43,195 nt of DNA from Phycisphaerales bacterium (GTDB lineage Bacteria; Planctomycetota; Phycisphaerae; UBA1845; PWPN01), in the NCBI GenBank assembly GCA_012729595.1, contig JAAYCU010000162.1, forward strand, positions 1 to 43,195, given 5' to 3'. Both the position numbers and the translations under genes were made by a program. Below the pieces are notes generated by a model. The model was not told where the DNA came from. It saw nothing but the letters and a program-made list of their open reading frames with translations, and made no database searches. Positions 7,509 to 15,656 of the stretch are shown here, in pieces; the stretch's first letter is position 1; each line of letters begins with the position of its first letter.

Positions 7509-8918
7509 TCAGGAGTCGATATTGTATCCGTGCATGATGCTCTCGATATATCGCTGTCGGCCGTTCTGCCCGCCCTTGAGGGTGATTTCCAGTCCGTCGA
7601 ATTCAGGTTGCTTGGAATGGGCGGTGCAAAGCGGCGCACCGGGCGCGATCGGCATGCGGGTTTCGAGGGCGTATATCCCAAGTTCCCGGGCGACATGCCC
7701 CGAGGTATCTCCGCCGCAGACCACCACCCGCTTTTTCCCGACAATATCCAGAATCCGCCGCAATATTCGCCCTTTAACCGAGGCCAGGGTTTGGCTGGCG
7801 CTGGCATGCTCCAGCTCGAGTTCCTCCAGCCGCTGCTTCGTAGCCATGATCGCCGGATCGTCCGGACCTTTCGCGGAGTAGAGCATGACACTCCGACCGG
7901 AAGACAAGGCACGCGTTGCCTGCTCCACCAGCCGCGTTTGTTCCTGGTCGCGATGTCGCGGGTCGATGAGTTTCACGGTATCGATGCGCATATCCTCGAA
8001 CCCGATACTCAACACATGTTCGATCTGCTTGCCCGTTTGCGGGGAGCAACTGCCGGACAGCGCGAGGATAGTTGTTTCCTTTTGCGGTGGAGTTGGGGCG
8101 GGAGGTTTCGCTATTTTGCCGACCGCCTGCAGGTACCGGGCGACCGCCACGTTCGCGCCCGAAGAGCTGACGATCAATTGCGTTTTGGACGATTTGTTCT
8201 TGACCACCAGCTTACCGACCCGCAAGAGATGTTCATCGTTATAGGTGTCGAACAAAATGAACTCGCCTTGACGCGTATTCAATCGTTCAAATGCCGCTTG
8301 CTGCTGAGCATCATCCGCTTCCAGAGCGAACAAATCCAGCAAACGTGCCGGTCTTTTCGTCTGCAAGGCCAGGTGCCGCCGCAAATCGCTTTCGGTCATG
8401 GGCGTGACAGGATGCTTGGACATGGTCGGATGACGATCCAGGCGATAGGTCACGTCATCGACGCGGGCAAAAAGGTTGCCAAACACGCAGAAGCGATTAA
8501 TAAAGGGGGCGCCGATAAGTACCGGAATCCAATCGCAGGGAAAATAGCGGAACGCCAGATCGGAGGCGTGTCCGATGCTCCCTATGTCCGGCGAGCTGTC
8601 AAAGGTGGAACACACCTTGTACTGAAAAAAGTCCGCCGGAATCTTGCTGATCGCCTCGAAGATTGGCGGAAGCTCGGCATCCATCTGAGCAATTCGCAAA
8701 CTGCGCGAAATGCCGGCGATCCCAAAAGCCTGGAGGTCTTTCGCGCCGGTTCCGTCAAGAGAGTGTTTAAGCCGAAACTTCTTGACCTCCTCCAATGTTA
8801 CCGGCGCCAAAAACAAGGCGGTTCTAATACCGTTGATGGTCAGATTTTCCATCACGTCGGTGGAGCCGGTAAAGTCGTCTCCATAAAAACTGAAAACGAA
8901 ATCATGATCGAGAAGCAT
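7509..8918 (-). CDS. DUF1537 four-carbon acid sugar kinase family protein (OiaK-like)
   Basis: A 469-residue kinase. The N-terminal domain begins FSFYGDDFTGSTDVMENL (residues 9-26), the family hallmark, with RTALFL after it. The C-terminal domain has the nucleotide-binding segments CGGDTSGHVARELGIYALE, MPIAPGAPLC and LEITLKGGQNG. DUF1537 enzymes phosphorylate four-carbon and related sugar acids such as erythronate, threonate or 3-oxo-isoapionate. The ATG (8918-8916) overlaps the end of the RuBisCO-like gene by 17 bp, so translation is probably coupled. That partnership matches the 3-oxo-isoapionate kinase / 4-phosphate decarboxylase pair of D-apionate catabolism, so this substrate is my first guess; it remains inference. 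Confidence 0.85.
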   Translation of the reverse strand: MLLDHDFVFSFYGDDFTGSTDVMENLTINGIRTALFLAPVTLEEVKKFRLKHSLDGTGAKDLQAFGIAGISRSLRIAQMDAELPPIFEAISKIPADFFQYKVCSTFDSSPDIGSIGHASDLAFRYFPCDWIPVLIGAPFINRFCVFGNLFARVDDVTYRLDRHPTMSKHPVTPMTESDLRRHLALQTKRPARLLDLFALEADDAQQQAAFERLNTRQGEFILFDTYNDEHLLRVGKLVVKNKSSKTQLIVSSSGANVAVARYLQAVGKIAKPPAPTPPQKETTILALSGSCSPQTGKQIEHVLSIGFEDMRIDTVKLIDPRHRDQEQTRLVEQATRALSSGRSVMLYSAKGPDDPAIMATKQRLEELELEHASASQTLASVKGRILRRILDIVGKKRVVVCGGDTSGHVARELGIYALETRMPIAPGAPLCTAHSKQPEFDGLEITLKGGQNGRQRYIESIMHGYNIDS

Positions 8919-10167
8919 GGCCGAAATACTCCATTGCTTGTTTTAGTTCAATATGATCGTCGGCATATTTTTCGGCCGGGATACCCTGTACGGCGGCCTC
9001 CCAGCCTTGAATCACGCTGGCCACCCCCGCCCGAATCCCTCCCGGGTGCCCCAGAATGCCCCCGCCACACAAAAATAGTAGATCGACACTTTCCAAAGTC
9101 TGATACGTTAGGGGCGCCAACCCGGCCCAGGCCCCCGAGCCCATGACCGGAAGGATCCGCCAGCCCCCGAACATCGGGGCATGACAGGCCCGGACCGAGC
9201 GGATCACCGACTCATCGGATTCGTAAAATTTATTACGCAAGCCGTTGGTGTGAACATGATCGATCCCGACTAAACGCCAGATTTTCTGGTAAGCGGTAAA
9301 CTCGAACCCTAGCAGGTCACACCGGTTCAACGCGCCGAACCCACAGCGATGCCCGTGAATAGGCAACCGCGAATGCTCGCGAAGTTTGGCCAGGCCGGTC
9401 AACCCTACGCTCAGGATGTTGGCCATTACGCAGGTGCCCTCATGCCGCACAACCACGTCATGACGACGCAGCATATCGTCCATGTTGCCGCTGATATTGA
9501 ACGCGTACATGGCTTTCTTGCCGGTCTTGTCCGCATGACGGTTGATAACGTGCATCACCTTGGCGACCCGCTGCTCGAAAGGAGACTGGGGATGATCGCT
9601 CAGCAATTCATCGTCCTTGATGAAATCGATGCCGGCTTCGGTCAGATCCCGCACCCGCTCCGCGGTCTCCGCCGGGGTCAATCCAATACAAGGTTTGATG
9701 ATGGAACCGATCAGGGGACGATCATAAACCCCGGTAAGCCGCCGAGTACCTTCTATTCCGAACTGGGGGCCTTGATAAACGTCGCGGAATTCCTCGGGCA
9801 ACTCCAAATCGAGCAATTTGATACCCGAAAACGCGCTCAAATCGAATGTCCCCCCCGCCACGGTGGAAAGCAGGACCGGCAGATTGGCGTGCGTATTCTC
9901 GAAAGACCAGGACAAGCGCAGGCGAGCCCGCCGATAAACGACCGATCCGACATCGGCGGGAACCGCCGATCCGGACAGGGCAGGAGCATCGCGTTCATCG
10001 AGCGGCTCGATCCGCTCGACCCGAGCCCCAAACCGCTCCTTGAGCGCGTCACTTTCGCCCGGAACCTTAACGAATGTTCCGGAGGACTGTTCCCCCGCCA
10101 GCGTACAAGCAGCCTTTTCCACAGACTGCGGCGTTTCGATCAAATAATCAGCGTAAATCCTGCTCAT
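8902..10167 (-). CDS. RuBisCO-like protein (form IV, OiaX-like)
   Basis: A 421-residue member of the RuBisCO large-subunit superfamily. Against spinach numbering I align K158 with K175, K184-D-D186-E187 with the carbamylated K201 and metal ligands D203/E204, H273 with H294, H306 with H327, K313 with K334 and S344 with S379; the phosphate loop LCGGGILGHPGG is intact. Two key carboxylase residues differ: K177 is replaced by C160, and N123 lies in AGGTF rather than GNVFG. So metal binding and enolisation look possible, but CO2 fixation does not. RuBisCO-like proteins next to DUF1537 kinases are known to process 3-oxo-isoapionate 4-phosphate. It is the first gene of a two-gene operon; TTGACA at 10215-10210 (minus) may be its -35 box. 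No Shine-Dalgarno is clear. Confidence 0.88.
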   Translation of the reverse strand: MSRIYADYLIETPQSVEKAACTLAGEQSSGTFVKVPGESDALKERFGARVERIEPLDERDAPALSGSAVPADVGSVVYRRARLRLSWSFENTHANLPVLLSTVAGGTFDLSAFSGIKLLDLELPEEFRDVYQGPQFGIEGTRRLTGVYDRPLIGSIIKPCIGLTPAETAERVRDLTEAGIDFIKDDELLSDHPQSPFEQRVAKVMHVINRHADKTGKKAMYAFNISGNMDDMLRRHDVVVRHEGTCVMANILSVGLTGLAKLREHSRLPIHGHRCGFGALNRCDLLGFEFTAYQKIWRLVGIDHVHTNGLRNKFYESDESVIRSVRACHAPMFGGWRILPVMGSGAWAGLAPLTYQTLESVDLLFLCGGGILGHPGGIRAGVASVIQGWEAAVQGIPAEKYADDHIELKQAMEYFGHASRS

Positions 10168-10635
10168 AAAACGGTTCTCGCTAACGAATCTTCAATCGCC
10201 AACCAGTCTTGTCAAACCGTAGCTCCGAACAGAACCACCATGCCATCGTCTAGTCCCCACGGTCTTACAAACCCGCGAAAGCAACGGATCAGCATACCCC
10301 GAACACATGCGCTCCTGCAGCACAGGGCGACATTATGCATATCAAGAACAGGTCTTCAACAGGAATACAGACTTGCCCGCACCGTAAAGGAATGCCTCAA
10401 CCAGCGGCGGTTACCTGATCCGGCGACCCATAGCTCTGCAACCGGCCGTAACAAGATGTTCGTCAATTGAGATAAATGGCCCAATTTTCATGAATCAGAC
10501 CGATAATACGTAGTATTCCGCGATTATAAAATCTTTTTCTTCTCCGAATATCATTGACTACATTGCCTTTCCGAGGCCACCGGCCTACGAATACCTTGAA
10601 CATGAATATTCTGCAATGCCGGATGGGGAACTTGA
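10168..10635. other. Divergent intergenic region
   Basis: These 468 bp separate the divergent RuBisCO-like and PEP-CTERM genes. A TTGACA on the minus strand at 10215-10210 may belong to the RuBisCO-like operon, though its -10 box (AAGATT) is weak. A perfect dyad AATAC-GTA-GTATT lies at 10505-10517, in an AT-rich part before the PEP-CTERM gene. I see no gene or RNA here. Confidence 0.5.
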
Positions 10636-11349
10636 ATGTCTTATAAGCGTAATCAACTGATTGGAAGCTGTTTCATAATTGCCGCCGGAATCTTCGGGGC
10701 CGGACCTTTGTCGGCGACGCCGAATCTCTACATTGATTTCCTGGCGACACCGGCCACCTCAACGGAAAATACGGGAGTCAGCGGACGGCTGACGCTGTCT
10801 TTTTCCGAGGATGCCGGGATAGATTACCTGACGCTGACGATCACGAACACCACGCCGCTATCGATCGGAAGCATGTGGACGGCGGTCGGTTTGGAATTAC
10901 CGGACGAGCTGACCAATTCGCCAATCTTCGCCCCCGGCGGGGCCGGCCCGTACTTTACCCACTTGAATTACAACGTCGAAGCCAAGCCGTTCTGGATAAA
11001 CACTCCGGGCGGATACGATCTGATGCTTACCCAAGACGGCAACTTCCAAGGTGGCAATCCGATCGGGGCTCCGGCGGCCGGTGAATCGCATACCGTAGTG
11101 CTGAGCCTGGGTATAACACCTTACAGTCCGGCGGAATTGAGCAATATCTTTGACGAGTTCTACATGCAGGCGACCAATCATATCGCTATCGCCCGGTTCC
11201 AGGTGGTCGGCTCCGGCGGCGAAGGTTCCGACAAGGTAATAGGGGTACATGTGCCCGAGCCGGCTTCCAATGTTCTCATACTGGCCTCCCTATCGTTCTT
11301 GAATCGTCGTCGGTTCCGCCAGGTTTACAAACCGTATCCTGGATCTTAG
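10636..11349 (+). CDS. PEP-CTERM sorted exported protein
   Basis: A 237-residue secreted protein of unknown function. It has an N-terminal signal peptide (KRNQLIGSCFIIAAGIFGAGPLSA, cleavage likely after LSA), a beta-rich body with many Gly, Thr and Asn residues, and a C-terminal PEP-CTERM signal: VPEPASNVLILASLSFL followed by NRRRFR. Such tails are processed by an exosortase, none of which is encoded in this window. Homologues are often associated with extracellular polysaccharide. GGGGAA lies a few nt before the ATG at 10636 and supports the start. The gene is followed in the same direction by a second PEP-CTERM gene. Confidence 0.8.
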   Translation: MSYKRNQLIGSCFIIAAGIFGAGPLSATPNLYIDFLATPATSTENTGVSGRLTLSFSEDAGIDYLTLTITNTTPLSIGSMWTAVGLELPDELTNSPIFAPGGAGPYFTHLNYNVEAKPFWINTPGGYDLMLTQDGNFQGGNPIGAPAAGESHTVVLSLGITPYSPAELSNIFDEFYMQATNHIAIARFQVVGSGGEGSDKVIGVHVPEPASNVLILASLSFLNRRRFRQVYKPYPGS

Positions 11350-11586
11350 AAGACTATGTGCAGGGCTCTCGCCATCGAATTGTTTCGATCTCAATCTCAA
11401 CCATAAAGCCACGAAATCCGCGAACAATAGCCAAGTCAAGCTCGATTGGCAGCCTTGGCTGCGGCGGCCACAAGAAAGCCCGAACCATGGAGCGGAATCG
11501 TTCGGGGCCACTTATGGCGGAGAGAGACTGAAAATACGTATTTGTCGGTAAGTTCGAGTAATGTCACTTTCTCAAAGGGGGAAAAA

Positions 11587-12411
11587 ATGATTCAGAAGTA
11601 TGCAAGTGTAGTGGTCGTTCTGTTGTGTACGTTGCCCGCCGCGGCCTTGGTAGTGGACGGCAATCTAAGCGATTGGGGCGTACACGTCGCGGACAACAAT
11701 CAAAGCACCTTCAATTTCACCGCGAACATTGGATTACTGGGCACCCATATCGATGACCAGTGTGACTTGGCGGGGGATAATGGATATCTAGGTCCGCACT
11801 ACGGTGGCCAGAATTTCGACGCGGAGATGATGGCGGTCGCCCTGAAAAACGGTCGGTTTTATATTGCCATTGTGACCGGCCAGCGCCCCGATAACGGTCT
11901 GGCCCGCTATAATCCCGGAGATCTTATCATCGCGACAGCAGGAGGTACCTTCGGTATGGAAATGGGCGGTGGCCAGGGTGGCGGAGCTGGAACGGCCATA
12001 AGCACGGGGGCCCCGGGTTCCACCTACACGATGAATAGTAATGGTTTCACAACAGGGCATGCGACCGCCGACGCTCAGCAGACCGCCGGATCGATCTGGG
12101 GCAATGTCGACTGGCTGCTGAATCCGATCAGCCCAAAGGAGCCGGTGCAGTTCAAAATAAACAGTAACAGCGTACTCGTCGGCAATGCGGACTACGTTTT
12201 CACTCGCAACACTCTCACTACCCAGCATTCGATAATAGAACTCTCATTCCCGGCCTCCTGGTTTGCGGGCAATCCAATCGAATCGTTCACCTGGCTGCCG
12301 TCTTGCGGAAACGATAAGCTGCAGGTCATGGTACCGGAACCGGTTTCCATGGGGCTCATGCTAATCGGTGCGGCCCTCACGGTTCGCTCGCGTAGAAGAA
12401 TCCCGGCCTGA
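11587..12411 (+). CDS. PEP-CTERM exported protein with an N-terminal DGNLSDWG motif
   Basis: A 274-residue secreted protein. The signal peptide MIQKYASVVVVLLCTLPAAAL is followed directly by VVDGNLSDWGVHVADNN, a motif common at the start of secreted beta-sandwich (CBM9-like or YD-type) domains. The middle is rich in Gly, Asn and Thr. The tail is a PEP-CTERM signal, VPEPVSMGLMLIGAALTV followed by RSRRR. The frame is open 47 codons further upstream, but the ATG at 11587 is chosen because AAAGGGGG lies just upstream and the signal peptide starts there. The substrate or ligand is unknown. A perfect palindrome AAATACGTATTT lies 44 bp upstream. Confidence 0.8.
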   Translation: MIQKYASVVVVLLCTLPAAALVVDGNLSDWGVHVADNNQSTFNFTANIGLLGTHIDDQCDLAGDNGYLGPHYGGQNFDAEMMAVALKNGRFYIAIVTGQRPDNGLARYNPGDLIIATAGGTFGMEMGGGQGGGAGTAISTGAPGSTYTMNSNGFTTGHATADAQQTAGSIWGNVDWLLNPISPKEPVQFKINSNSVLVGNADYVFTRNTLTTQHSIIELSFPASWFAGNPIESFTWLPSCGNDKLQVMVPEPVSMGLMLIGAALTVRSRRRIPA

Positions 12412-12532
12412 GTCTCTCCGACGGGAATCAGATCGAAATGTAATCCGATACCGCCCGCGCATCGTGTAGGATAGATTTCCTCCACAGATGCGTGGGCGGA
12501 CCGGTTAATAGGCATTACGCTCAAATGCAACC

Positions 12533-12561
12533 TTGACTTTCCAGGCATGGTGTTCTATACT
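12533..12561 (+). promoter_or_regulatory. Promoter of the dksA-like gene
   Basis: TTGACT (12533-12538), a 17-nt spacer and TATACT (12556-12561), a near-consensus housekeeping promoter. The predicted start near 12568 gives a leader of about 67 nt before the GTG at 12635. Confidence 0.65.
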
Positions 12562-12634
12562 TCCGAGACTGTGCTGTTTTCGTTTCTTGTTGCCAGATAA
12601 GAACTTATGCCGTTCGTGGTTTTAAGGAGTTGTT

Positions 12635-13342
12635 GTGGCCAAGCAGAGGAAAGCTCACAAGAGCCGATCTAAAGGAACACCAGCCAAGCCCAAAAAGGCT
12701 TCGATCGCTAAAACTGCGGGTGTGAAGCGTAAATCGGTCAAAAAAGCCACGGTCACAAAACCGGTTATCGCGAAAAAGGCCTCATTGAAAAAACCCGCAT
12801 CCTCAATAAAACCTGAAAAATCCAAGTCTGTAAAGAAAGGCATTGAATCTCCGAAGATATCCAGGGCAAAACCGATACGCAAAATAGTTGCTACTGTACC
12901 GCTACCGGACGAAGTGCGATCGGCACGAAAGGAATCCGTCACAATCAGGCAGAGGGCAGCCGCTCTTAGCAAATCGGAAGTCGAGGAATTCCGGCAGATG
13001 CTGCTGGAAAAAAGGGCTGAACTGATCGGCGACATGACCCACCTGCAAAACGAAGCTCTGCGCCAGGGTAGCTCCGGCGAAAACATGGGTTCTTCTTTCA
13101 TGCCGATTCACATGGCCGACCTGGGCAGCGACACCTGGGAACAGGAATTAACCCTTGGTTTAATAGAGAACGAACGCAGCCTTTTGCGGGAGATAGACGA
13201 GGCCCTGTCCCGAATCGAAGACAACACCTATGGGGTATGCTTGGCGACCGGCAAACCGATCTCCAAATCCCGTCTGCGGGCGAAACCGTGGGCTAAGTAT
13301 TGTATTGAGCATGCTCGCAAACTCGAATTAGGGCTGGTCTAG
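12635..13342 (+). CDS. DksA/TraR-family protein with a lysine-rich histone-like N-terminal tail
   Basis: A 235-residue protein in two parts. Residues 1-80 are a Lys/Ala/Pro/Ser-rich tail resembling histone H1-like DNA-binding tails. From about residue 105 it is a DksA/TraR domain: coiled coil (SKSEVEEFRQMLLEKRAELIGDM), then EIDEALSRIEDNTYGVC and GKPISKSRLRAKPWAKYCIEHARKLE. The DksA zinc finger normally has CxxC...CxxC; here the pattern is C-LA-T...C-IE-H, so only two of four cysteines remain. The GTG start is supported by AAGGAG 7 nt upstream. DksA proteins bind the RNA polymerase secondary channel. The gene begins a run with lspA, ribD and bioF. Confidence 0.85.
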   Translation: MAKQRKAHKSRSKGTPAKPKKASIAKTAGVKRKSVKKATVTKPVIAKKASLKKPASSIKPEKSKSVKKGIESPKISRAKPIRKIVATVPLPDEVRSARKESVTIRQRAAALSKSEVEEFRQMLLEKRAELIGDMTHLQNEALRQGSSGENMGSSFMPIHMADLGSDTWEQELTLGLIENERSLLREIDEALSRIEDNTYGVCLATGKPISKSRLRAKPWAKYCIEHARKLELGLV

Positions 13343-13354
13343 GGCTGCGTGCGC

Positions 13355-13384
13355 TGGACAAAGCAAGCACCCGGATGCTATAAC
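13355..13384 (+). promoter_or_regulatory. Promoter of lspA, predicted near-leaderless
   Basis: TGGACA (13355-13360), an 18-nt spacer and TATAAC (13379-13384), 8 nt before the ATG at 13393. The transcript would start 1-2 nt before the ATG, which argues against the in-frame TTG at 13387. No Shine-Dalgarno is present. Confidence 0.5.
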
Positions 13385-13392
13385 TCTTGCCC

Positions 13393-14238
13393 ATGGCGGA
13401 TACAATGAATCAACCGGATGCGGGCACAACACATCCTTTAGATAAGAGCCTACCAGAATCGGTTGCGCGAACAACTGGTTCCGTCGTTGCTGACCAATTG
13501 CCCCTGACAATGCCAACCAATAATGAAGGGTCGGCTTTTTTCCATTGGCCTTCCCACTTGCGTCTCTGGTTGCTCGCCATCATTGGATTAGTTTTGGATT
13601 TATGGTCCAAGCACTGGGCTTTTCTTAATATCGACCCTCGTCCGAACATGGGCATGGAGCCTATCAAGGGTTTACTGCGATTCGAAAGGATGTTGAACAC
13701 AGGAGCGTTGTTCGGTTTGGGTAAAGGCTGGACTCCGCTTTTTATCGCGGCATCTTTTCTGGCACTGGGGTTCGTGCTTTTCCTATTCATCCAAAGTTCT
13801 CCCCGACGGCGCAGCCTGCATGTTGCGTTGGCCTGCGTCTTAGCCGGAGCAGTCGGCAATCTGTACGACCGTGCCTTCGCGATCGCCGACGTGGTGCATT
13901 ATACGGTCGACGGCAAGGATGTCATGGTGGTGGGCAAAGTCGTCAGCGAGGACGAGCATAGTATCTTAGTGAATTACTGGCCGGATGGCCCCTTTTACCT
14001 ACATCTCAATAAGAACCAGAATCCACGGATTACCGAGCAGGGAGTGGTTCGCGATTTTCTCAAACTCCGGATGGGGCCGCTGAATATCTGGCCTTGGATC
14101 TTCAACGTGGCGGACATCCTCCTAGTCGTGGGCGTCTGCCTACTACTACTTAACTTCCATTGGGACCGCCAGGCAGAGAAAGAGGAACAGGCCGGGCGAG
14201 TATGTGCACAAACCGACACTCCTGATGGAGTCGGATAG
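13393..14238 (+). CDS. lspA: Lipoprotein signal peptidase (signal peptidase II)
   Basis: A 281-residue aspartic membrane peptidase that removes signal peptides from prolipoproteins; the window encodes many lipoproteins. The family boxes are present: NTGALFGLG, GAVGNLYDR (first catalytic Asp) and FNVADILLVVGV (second catalytic Asp), with four hydrophobic segments. It is much longer than the usual 150-170 residues because of a hydrophilic N-terminal extension of about 50 residues and an insert of about 60 residues (VVHYTVDGKDVMVVGK... to ...NPRITEQG) between GNLYDR and the VVRDF box. The insert should face the periplasm near the active site. The ATG at 13393 is preferred over a TTG at 13387. 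The end overlaps possible ribD starts. Confidence 0.9.
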   Translation: MADTMNQPDAGTTHPLDKSLPESVARTTGSVVADQLPLTMPTNNEGSAFFHWPSHLRLWLLAIIGLVLDLWSKHWAFLNIDPRPNMGMEPIKGLLRFERMLNTGALFGLGKGWTPLFIAASFLALGFVLFLFIQSSPRRRSLHVALACVLAGAVGNLYDRAFAIADVVHYTVDGKDVMVVGKVVSEDEHSILVNYWPDGPFYLHLNKNQNPRITEQGVVRDFLKLRMGPLNIWPWIFNVADILLVVGVCLLLLNFHWDRQAEKEEQAGRVCAQTDTPDGVG

Positions 14239-14263
14239 CCCGGGCCTGCGCCTGTCTTATCTT

Positions 14264-15382
14264 ATGGCCCGTAATTTTACCAACGATGATGAACGTTTCA
14301 TGGCCAGGGCTCTGGCTCTGGCGGCCCGGGGGCAGGGTTACGTCGAACCTAATCCCATGGTCGGCTGCGTTATTGTGCGTGGTGGGCGGATCGTCGGCGA
14401 GGGCTATCACCGTCGTTTCGGCGGCCCACATGCGGAAGTGCATGCCCTGCAAGCGGCCGGCCCCCGGGCGAAGGGTGCCACCGTCTATGTCACCCTGGAA
14501 CCCTGCGCCCATCATGGCAAAACGCCCCCCTGCGTCGATGCCCTGGTCGCCGCGGGAGTCAAACGCGTGTTCGCGGCCATGCGCGATCCGTTCGGCAAGG
14601 TTTGCGGCCGTGGTTTTCGCCGGCTACGGGCGGCCGGGATCGATGTTCGCGTCGGACTCCATGAGCGGCAGGCCCGGTTATTGAACGCCCCGTACATGAT
14701 GTTGCATCGCGCCGGACGCCCGTGGGTTATTCTTAAATGGGCACAGAGCCTGGACGGCCGCATCGCTACCCAGACAGGAGATTCACAATGGATCAGCAGC
14801 CCTCAATCGCGTCGCAGGGCGCACCAGTTGCGCGGCCGGGTAGATGCGGTCGTGGTAGGGGTCAATACCGTTCTGGCCGATAACCCGCGGCTTGACTGCC
14901 GGATGGCAAAGCCGAAAAGAATTGCCTCCCGGGTGGTTCTGGACCCAACGCTGCGGACACCGCTCTCGGCATACCTGGTACGCACGGCCAAGCAGGTTCC
15001 CTTGTTGATTGTAACCTCGCCGAGTTCCGTAAGAACGGCTAAAGCCGACATTCTTCGTCTGCATGGAGCTGAGCTGGTGCCTGTCCGCAAAAGAGGCCAT
15101 GGCCTGGACCTGCCACGCTTGCTCCAGGAACTGGGACGACGAGGCATGACGAACATCATGATCGAGGGCGGTGGCAAAACGCTCGGTTTGTTTCATGATG
15201 CAGGGTTGGCCGATGAGGTTGTTGCCTTCATCTGTCCACGCTTAATAGGCGGACGAGGAGCCCCGAGCCCGCTGAACGGCTGCGGGCCCGCCAAAATCAG
15301 CGAGTCTCCGATCATCGGTAACTGGACGGCGGCCCGTAGCGGCCCGGATTACCGATTTCGACTTGTCCTGCACGAACCATGA
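14264..15382 (+). CDS. ribD: Bifunctional riboflavin biosynthesis deaminase/reductase
   Basis: A two-domain enzyme making 5-amino-6-ribitylamino-uracil 5'-phosphate from the GTP cyclohydrolase II product. The N-terminal deaminase has GGPHAEVHAL and the zinc-binding EPCAHHGKTPPC. The C-terminal reductase begins at PWVILKWAQSLDGRIAT and has GVNTVLADNPRLD and MIEGGGKTLGLF. Length (372 residues from this start) is normal. The frame is open upstream to a GTG at 14204 and an ATG at 14225, both overlapping lspA. I chose the ATG at 14264 (MARNFTNDDERFMARAL) because homology starts there, but no start has a clear Shine-Dalgarno. No other riboflavin gene is in the window. Confidence 0.9.
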   Translation: MARNFTNDDERFMARALALAARGQGYVEPNPMVGCVIVRGGRIVGEGYHRRFGGPHAEVHALQAAGPRAKGATVYVTLEPCAHHGKTPPCVDALVAAGVKRVFAAMRDPFGKVCGRGFRRLRAAGIDVRVGLHERQARLLNAPYMMLHRAGRPWVILKWAQSLDGRIATQTGDSQWISSPQSRRRAHQLRGRVDAVVVGVNTVLADNPRLDCRMAKPKRIASRVVLDPTLRTPLSAYLVRTAKQVPLLIVTSPSSVRTAKADILRLHGAELVPVRKRGHGLDLPRLLQELGRRGMTNIMIEGGGKTLGLFHDAGLADEVVAFICPRLIGGRGAPSPLNGCGPAKISESPIIGNWTAARSGPDYRFRLVLHEP

Positions 15383-15398
15383 GTACACAATAGCAACA

Positions 15399-15656
15399 AT
15401 GAGAAGCGGCGTAGAACAAATCTTTCTGGTTATTCTTCTGGTAATAGCGGCCGGCGGATATCTTCTGGTCTATTACCGACGAATCGGGCGCGGCCGAAGC
15501 GGCTGCAATTGCGACCTGTATCATAACTGCCCGCGATCAGACTCCCCTGCTTGCGGGCCGGCCAGTGGCGCCCAACCTCCAAAACCCGCCGAGCTCTCGA
15601 CCGGAGAGAGCGAGCGACCCAAAAGAACATCGAGCTCCTCGGATCCATCCTCATGA
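15399..15656 (+). CDS. Small single-pass membrane protein with a Cys motif
   Basis: An 85-residue protein: MRSGVEQIFLVILLVIAAGGYLLVYY is one membrane helix, then a basic stretch (RRIGRGR), a Cys cluster (GCNCDLYHNC, a further Cys in PACGP) and a polar Ser/Pro/Glu-rich tail. Its stop overlaps the bioF start as ATGA (15653-15656), and it begins 17 bp after ribD, so it sits in the operon and may be translationally coupled to bioF. The layout of one helix plus a short Cys motif resembles small FeoB-associated Cys-rich proteins, but feoB is far away and I do not claim that role. Confidence 0.55.
   Translation: MRSGVEQIFLVILLVIAAGGYLLVYYRRIGRGRSGCNCDLYHNCPRSDSPACGPASGAQPPKPAELSTGESERPKRTSSSSDPSS

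Noticed and set aside
7530-9146. A 538-codon plus-strand frame opposite the kinase and RuBisCO-like genes
   Set aside because: It is antisense to two clearly homologous genes; its translation is not similar to any family and follows from their codon bias.
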